Below are positions 8,116 through 11,840 of a stretch of 11,840 nt of DNA, one piece after another (the first letter of the stretch is position 1; each line of letters starts with the position of its first letter). A program made the position numbers and the translations under genes. The stretch spans positions 6,329 to 18,168 of the forward strand of contig JABSRS010000023.1 of the NCBI GenBank assembly GCA_013214885.1, written 5' to 3'. The DNA comes from Gammaproteobacteria bacterium. GTDB lineage: Bacteria; Pseudomonadota; Gammaproteobacteria; Enterobacterales; Psychrobiaceae. Under the pieces are notes generated by a model. That model ran no database searches. It was given only the letters and a program-made list of their open reading frames with translations, and was not told the origin of the DNA.

Positions 8116-9273
8116 TTACAAAATCGCGCTAGCATCTTGATCTAGTAGGCGTCTTGCAATGATGACCCGCATAATCTCATTGGTGCCTTCGAGTATTTGG
8201 TGAACTCGAACATCACGAAAATAACGTTCCAGTGGGTATTCTTTCATGTAGCCATAACCGCCGTGGATCTGGAGTGCTTGGTCACACACCGAAAAACCAA
8301 CATCGGTAGCAAAACGTTTGGCCATGGCACAATAGGCCGTTTTCTCTGGATCATTTTGATCGAGTTTAAACGCGGCTAATCTAACCATTTGTCGTGCCGC
8401 GACTAATTCGGTTGCCATATCTGCCAGTTTGAATTGCAGTGCTTGAAACTGTGCCAGCTCTTTGCCAAATTGTTTACGGTCATGCATATATTGGGTGGCG
8501 GCATCAAGCGCAGCCTGCGCTGTTCCAATAGAACAGGTCGCAATATTAATTCGGCCGCCGTCAAGTCCTGCCATTGCAAAGGAGAAACCCTGCCCTTCTT
8601 CGCCCAGCAGATGACTGACTGGAATTTTGACATCTTCAAAAGTGATTTGGCGGGTCGGCTGCGCGTTCCAGCCTAATTTTTCTTCAGCCTTGCCGTAATG
8701 AACACCTGCGGTATCAGCTGGGATAACAATGGCGGAGATGCCTTTGGGTCCAGCCTGGCCTGTACGTACCATCACCACCAGTAATTGTGTCGCTCCAGCG
8801 CCAGAAATAAACATTTTTGAGCCATTGATAACATAATGATCGCCAACTCGTTTAGCTGTTGTCGCCAACGACGCAGCATCGGATCCAGCGCCTGGTTCGG
8901 TTAAACAATACGACGCTAGCTGCGATCCTGTCGTTAACCCTGGGCACCAAGTGTCTTTAATTTCTTGGGTTCCCCATGTCGCTACCATCCACGTGGCCAT
9001 ATTATGAATGGTCAGCATCGCTGTAGTTGCCGTGCAACCCGTGGCCAATTGTTCAAATATGATTGATGCGTCTAATCGAGATAATCCCAAACCGCCAGCG
9101 TCTTCAGGTGTATACAGTGCGCAAAAACCTAATTCACCAGCTTGCTTCATGACATCGACTGGGAAAATATGTTCACGGTCCCACTTGCCAGCATTAGGTA
9201 CCAGCTCATTATCGGCAAATTGACGAGCCATGTCGCCAAACATTATTTCATCTTCAGTTAAATTAAAATTCAT
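8116..9273 (-). CDS. Acyl-CoA dehydrogenase, probable isobutyryl-CoA dehydrogenase
   Basis: A 385-residue FAD-dependent acyl-CoA dehydrogenase, inferred to oxidise isobutyryl-CoA to methacrylyl-CoA, passing electrons to electron-transfer flavoprotein. The three standard regions are visible. The helical N-terminal domain starts at MNFNLTEDE. The middle beta domain has the flavin/substrate signature CLTEPGAGSDAASL and the KMFISGA segment. The C-terminal helical domain has DRKQFGK, the QIHGGYGY signature and the catalytic base Glu362 in ILEGTNEIMR. The pattern resembles ACAD8-type enzymes; the substrate comes from the context of four consecutive valine-pathway genes. The ribosome binding site (AAAGGA) is about 11 nt from the ATG, slightly far. 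The gene starts only about 31 nt beyond an intrinsic terminator, so how it is transcribed is unclear. Confidence 0.93.
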   Translation of the reverse strand: MNFNLTEDEIMFGDMARQFADNELVPNAGKWDREHIFPVDVMKQAGELGFCALYTPEDAGGLGLSRLDASIIFEQLATGCTATTAMLTIHNMATWMVATWGTQEIKDTWCPGLTTGSQLASYCLTEPGAGSDAASLATTAKRVGDHYVINGSKMFISGAGATQLLVVMVRTGQAGPKGISAIVIPADTAGVHYGKAEEKLGWNAQPTRQITFEDVKIPVSHLLGEEGQGFSFAMAGLDGGRINIATCSIGTAQAALDAATQYMHDRKQFGKELAQFQALQFKLADMATELVAARQMVRLAAFKLDQNDPEKTAYCAMAKRFATDVGFSVCDQALQIHGGYGYMKEYPLERYFRDVRVHQILEGTNEIMRVIIARRLLDQDASAIL

Positions 9274-9304
9274 TATTGTTGTTTTCCTTTAATTTAGTGA
9301 CGAT

Positions 9305-9328
9305 AAAAAGCAGCCTAGGAGGCTGCTT
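9305..9328 (-). terminator. Intrinsic terminator between thiolase and acyl-CoA dehydrogenase
   Basis: On the minus strand AAGCAGCC (9328-9321) pairs perfectly with GGCTGCTT (9315-9308) across a 5-nt loop, and the stem runs into TTTTT (down to 9305). It lies 18 nt past the thiolase stop and about 31 nt before the dehydrogenase ATG. It would separate the thiolase transcript from the downstream valine genes, or lower their level through partial read-through. Confidence 0.8.
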
Positions 9329-9346
9329 CATTGTTGTTACATTTGA

Positions 9347-10531
9347 TTAGAGCATTTCAACAGCAATTGCTGTCGCCTCACCGCCGCCGATACATAAACT
9401 GGCAACACCTTTACTAAGCCCTTGGTTCTTTAAAGCATGAAGCAAGGTAACAATAACTCTTGAACCACTAGAACCCAAAGGATGCCCCAATGCACAAGCA
9501 CCACCATTGATATTAACTTTGGTAGGATCAAGCTCTAATGCTTTGATTCCCAGCATAGTCACCATCGCGAAAGCTTCGTTTATTTCGAAAAGATCAACAT
9601 CGGCTACCGACCAGTTAGCCTTTTCAAGTAATTTATTCATCGCACCAACTGGAGCGACAGTAAATTCGCTTGGATGTTGAGCGTGTGTAGCGTGAGCAAC
9701 TATTGTCGCCATTGGTGTTAATCCACGTTTAGCGGCTTCACTTGCTTTCATGATAAGCAATGCCGAGGCACCATCTGAAATAGAACTCGAATTTGCCGCG
9801 GTAATGGTGCCATCTTTAGCAAATGCAGGGCGCAAACTTGGGATCTTATCTATTTTGGCGTTACCTGGTTGCTCATCAATCGCCACCACGACTTCACCAC
9901 GGCGACTTGTAATTGTAACTGGTGCTATTTCATTATCAAATGCACCACTGGCAATCGCCGCATTAGCACGATTTAATGAAGTTATGGCAAAGTCATCCAT
10001 CTGCTGACGGCTAAATTGTTGTTGATCCGCTGTTTCCTGAGCAAAGGTGCCCATAGAACGAGAAGTTTCAGCATCCTCAAGACCGTCTAAAAACATATGA
10101 TCTTTAACTTCGCCGTGACCCATTCTAAAACCCGCACGAGCTTTAGGCAGCATATAAGGAGACTGACTCATGTTTTCCATGCCGCCAGCTATCACAATAT
10201 TTGCACTACCAGCAGCAATAAAATCATGGGCCATCATGACGGCCTTCATGCCAGAACCACACACTTTATTAATTGTGGTACACACGGTGCCTAATGATAA
10301 GTCGGCTTTTAATGCGGCCTGACGCGCAGGAGCTTGCCCTAAACCAGCAGGTAACACGCAACCCATAATGACTTCATCAATTTGGTCATTAGCAATGCCA
10401 CTACGTTTAACAACGCCGGCAATAGCAACGCTACCAAGTACTGGAGCAGCAACTGCACTTAGGCTACCCTGGAAACCGCCCATCGGCGTACGAACTGCTT
10501 CTACTATGACTATTTGGTCTTTATTAGACAT
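9347..10531 (-). CDS. Acetyl-CoA C-acyltransferase (thiolase)
   Basis: A 394-residue biosynthetic/degradative thiolase (acetyl-CoA acetyltransferase type) that cleaves or condenses 3-oxoacyl-CoA. The catalytic triad is intact: nucleophile Cys91 in INKVCGSGMKAV, His350 in GGACALGHPLGSSG and Cys380 in CIGGGEA, each offset by 2 from Zoogloea thiolase. NEAFA is also present. In this setting it may handle 2-methylacetoacetyl-CoA from isoleucine, or acetoacetyl-CoA from leucine, feeding acetyl-CoA and propionyl-CoA; this is inference. The ATG at 10531 has a GGAG ribosome binding site 7 nt upstream. It is the first gene of the leftward group, preceded by a 254-nt regulatory gap and followed by its own terminator. 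atoB, fadA-like and phaA-like roles cannot be separated from the sequence alone. Confidence 0.94.
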   Translation of the reverse strand: MSNKDQIVIVEAVRTPMGGFQGSLSAVAAPVLGSVAIAGVVKRSGIANDQIDEVIMGCVLPAGLGQAPARQAALKADLSLGTVCTTINKVCGSGMKAVMMAHDFIAAGSANIVIAGGMENMSQSPYMLPKARAGFRMGHGEVKDHMFLDGLEDAETSRSMGTFAQETADQQQFSRQQMDDFAITSLNRANAAIASGAFDNEIAPVTITSRRGEVVVAIDEQPGNAKIDKIPSLRPAFAKDGTITAANSSSISDGASALLIMKASEAAKRGLTPMATIVAHATHAQHPSEFTVAPVGAMNKLLEKANWSVADVDLFEINEAFAMVTMLGIKALELDPTKVNINGGACALGHPLGSSGSRVIVTLLHALKNQGLSKGVASLCIGGGEATAIAVEML

Positions 10532-10570
10532 GAAATGACTCCGAACATATTAATTGATTAAATATTGATA

Positions 10571-10586
10571 ACCCTACATTACCCTA
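10571..10586 (-). repeat. Tandem TAGGGT repeat, 10-bp period
   Basis: Two copies of TAGGGT (minus strand; ACCCTA at 10571-10576 and 10581-10586 on plus) sit exactly 10 bp apart, one helical turn, 40-60 bp upstream of the thiolase start. They lie between the palindrome at 10596 and the ribosome binding site. They could be a binding site in the promoter region or a chance repeat. Confidence 0.3.
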
Positions 10587-10595
10587 ATCCTTCCG

Positions 10596-10611
10596 TTGAC
10601 GCCAACGTAAA
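10596..10611 (-). promoter_or_regulatory. Candidate LiuR-type operator upstream of thiolase
   Basis: A 16-bp imperfect palindrome, TTGACG-N4-CGTAAA (TTTACG-N4-CGTCAA on the minus strand), lies 65-80 bp upstream of the thiolase ATG. From memory it resembles the MerR-family LiuR motif predicted for branched-chain amino acid catabolism genes in gammaproteobacteria. The half-sites match at 5 of 6 positions. No clear -10/-35 pair was found beside it, and no liuR gene is in the window, so the assignment is tentative. Confidence 0.4.
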
Positions 10612-10726
10612 GCAAGTGAAAATGCAAAATCTTTAGTCGAATGACGGTTAATTGAATATCAATACACAGGGGAATTACAGAAAATTAATCAACCCAACTA
10701 TTGGATTTAATTAGTACGTTATACAT

Positions 10727-10743
10727 TTGGCATCTAGTGCCAA
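10727..10743. repeat. Perfect inverted repeat TTGGCA-N5-TGCCAA
   Basis: A 6-5-6 perfect inverted repeat lies in the gap between the thiolase promoter region and the end of the GGDEF gene (10532-10785). It may be an operator or a small hairpin. No T-run follows on either strand, so it is not an intrinsic terminator for the GGDEF gene. Confidence 0.3.
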
Positions 10744-10785
10744 TCTGACAAATTATAGCCCACTGGTGCTGGTTAAATTGGTCAC

Positions 10786-11427
10786 TTAAAATGGCTGGAA
10801 ATAGATATCTGTTTGATCATCGTCATCATCATCAAGGTAATGATTAGCAATGGTGATTTTACTAGCAAGATCTTTATCATACTTAGTCCACTTATTGCCA
10901 CCAGAACTTTTAGAGTAGCGCAGCGCAATAGACGCTTGACCCACTAAGTGGGTACACAGATCTGAAGTTTTATCGTAGGACTTCATATTAAAGCATGAAA
11001 AACCAACTGAACAAGTTGCATTAGGACGATGCTTGCCAATAACAAGATTATCCAATTGACCATGAATTTGTTCGATCAAGCTGATAACTTCAGTTTCTGA
11101 ATTAACGGCGATAAATATTACAAAGTCATTGCGCCTAACACGAGTAATTATTCCAATCGATCCAAATATTTTATCCAATGAATGAGCAAAACTCCTAAGA
11201 AATAGATCACCAAAGTCATAATCGTAGGAATGATTAATTGATTTCATCATGTCTATATCTACCGTAATGACCGCGTAATGAGAAATAGATTGGTGCTGCT
11301 CTTTAATAAAAGATCTTGCTTTATGCACCCCCTGCTCAAAGATAAAAACATTAGTTAGATCATCAAATTTGCCACCATCAACAATCAATATTTTTTGTCG
11401 ACGATGATAGAAACGTACTAAAACCAA
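10786..11427 (-). CDS. Degenerate GGDEF-domain protein, probably 5'-truncated
   Basis: A 213-residue frame that is almost entirely one GGDEF (diguanylate cyclase-like) domain. Landmarks in order are DDLTNVFIFEQ (22-32, for DxLTGLxNRRxFE), VDIDMMKSIN (for DIDxFKxIN), FGDLFLRSFA (for GDxLLxxxA), TRVRRNDF at the signature, CSVGFS (for SIG), and ASIALRYSKSSGGNKW (for ADxALYxAKxxGRN). The signature is RRNDF instead of GGDEF and there is no RxxD inhibitory site, so c-di-GMP synthesis is unlikely; such domains can act as binding or regulatory modules. The tail is a run of six Asp and then QTDIYFQPF. There is no N-terminal sensor domain. The first 10 or so residues are antisense to receiver-protein coding sequence, the start is a TTG with no good ribosome binding site, and any promoter would lie inside that other gene. 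The native start is probably lost. Confidence 0.7.
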   Translation of the reverse strand: MVLVRFYHRRQKILIVDGGKFDDLTNVFIFEQGVHKARSFIKEQHQSISHYAVITVDIDMMKSINHSYDYDFGDLFLRSFAHSLDKIFGSIGIITRVRRNDFVIFIAVNSETEVISLIEQIHGQLDNLVIGKHRPNATCSVGFSCFNMKSYDKTSDLCTHLVGQASIALRYSKSSGGNKWTKYDKDLASKITIANHYLDDDDDDQTDIYFQPF

Positions 11428-11840
11428 GTGATAAAAGTGTCTTAATTATTGAAGATGATAAAGACTTTTCCAGTGTACTCAAAGGCATATCAAAAGATAA
11501 AGGTTATAAGGTACTTGTTGCTGGTGATGGTAAAAGTGCCTTGCACTTGGCAGCAAAATATCAACCCAGTGCGATTATTCTAGACTTAGGTTTACCTGAT
11601 TTAGATGGTGGTAAAGTACTCGAGTTATTTAAATCTGACTTGACCACACGACATATCCCTGTACATATTGTGTCTGCACGAGAAGATATTAATAATGGCT
11701 TGTATCACGGAGCTATTGGTGTCTTGCAAAAGCCGACCTCTGCGGTAGAACTGAATAAGGTTTTTACTTTATTTGATGAAATCCTTAATGATGAGCCGAA
11801 AAAATTGATGATCATTGATGATGACGAAAATCATTGTCGC
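11400..11840 (+). CDS. Receiver-domain part of a hybrid sensor kinase, no start codon, runs off window
   Basis: The frame is open from 11355 to the window end, but protein-like sequence begins at about 11400 with DDDRNVLKPSDKS, a linker typical between the ATPase core and the first receiver of large hybrid histidine kinases. The first receiver follows: acidic pocket IIEDD (11445-11459), phospho-acceptor Asp in ILDLGLPDLDG (codon 11583-11585), switch Ser in VHIVSA, and Lys in LQKP (codon 11730-11732). A second receiver starts at LMIIDDDENH (from about 11805) and is cut by the window. There is no ATG, GTG or TTG between the upstream stop (11352) and the middle of the first receiver, and no kinase or ATPase domain upstream. 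Here it is therefore a 5'-deleted fragment, a displaced gene half, or the result of misassembly. Confidence 0.75.

Noticed and set aside
8082..8135. N-terminal extension of the enoyl-CoA hydratase from 8135
   Set aside because: It overlaps the dehydrogenase gene and adds a non-family peptide. GTG at 8081 has an AAGGA site at good spacing and gives the normal length.
9360..9373. 14-bp perfect palindrome ACAGCAATTGCTGT near the thiolase 3' end
   Set aside because: It lies within coding sequence for alternating Ala/Ile/Val codons and has no terminator or operator context; probably chance.
10727..10743. Possible sigma-54 promoter (TGGCA...GC)
   Set aside because: The GG and GC elements are 8 bp apart instead of 10, and the match is explained by a simple inverted repeat.
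10815..10838. ATC/GAT trinucleotide run as a phase-variable microsatellite
   Set aside because: It is a multiple of three and interrupted, so slippage would only change the Asp count; it matters mainly as an arm of the inverted repeat.

Overview
The window reads as a chromosomal segment of a marine-type gammaproteobacterium, most likely Alteromonadales (Shewanella/Colwellia relatives). The evidence is the moderately AT-rich coding style, the dacA-ybeD-lipB-lipA order, an RssA-type patatin, and a valine-degradation cluster laid out as in Shewanella. This placement rests on gene order and protein character, not on a database search.

Left part (1-4219, + strand): dacA (5' end cut by the window edge) is followed by a 301-nt spacer holding a strong stem-loop and a promoter. 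Then comes the tight lipoate block ybeD-lipB-lipA: 18-nt gap, then an 8-nt overlap, closed by a clear intrinsic terminator at 3420-3444. A monocistronic beta-carbonic anhydrase (can) follows.

Middle (4216-10531, - strand): rssA converges on can with a 4-nt overlap. Upstream of it lie mmsB, a 3-hydroxyisobutyryl-CoA hydrolase, an enoyl-CoA hydratase, an acyl-CoA dehydrogenase and a thiolase, transcribed right to left. The four middle enzymes carry isobutyryl-CoA (from valine) through methacrylyl-CoA, 3-hydroxyisobutyryl-CoA and 3-hydroxyisobutyrate to methylmalonate semialdehyde. mmsA, which would finish the route to propionyl-CoA, is not in the window. An intrinsic terminator sits between the thiolase and the dehydrogenase, where mmsA usually stands in Shewanella. 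An imperfect palindrome upstream of the thiolase resembles a LiuR-type operator.

Right part (10786-11840): a minus-strand gene for a GGDEF domain with a degenerate signature (RRNDF) abuts, head to head, a plus-strand reading frame that is clearly the receiver-domain part of a hybrid sensor kinase. That frame has no start codon and no kinase core. The junction near 11400 looks like a rearrangement breakpoint or a misassembly. A 9-bp inverted repeat flanks the GGDEF segment, and inverting the segment on paper gives one uninterrupted GGDEF-receiver-receiver frame starting at an ATG at 10791. This is the most unusual part of the window. I see no CRISPR array, tRNA, rRNA, insertion sequence or clear new defence system.
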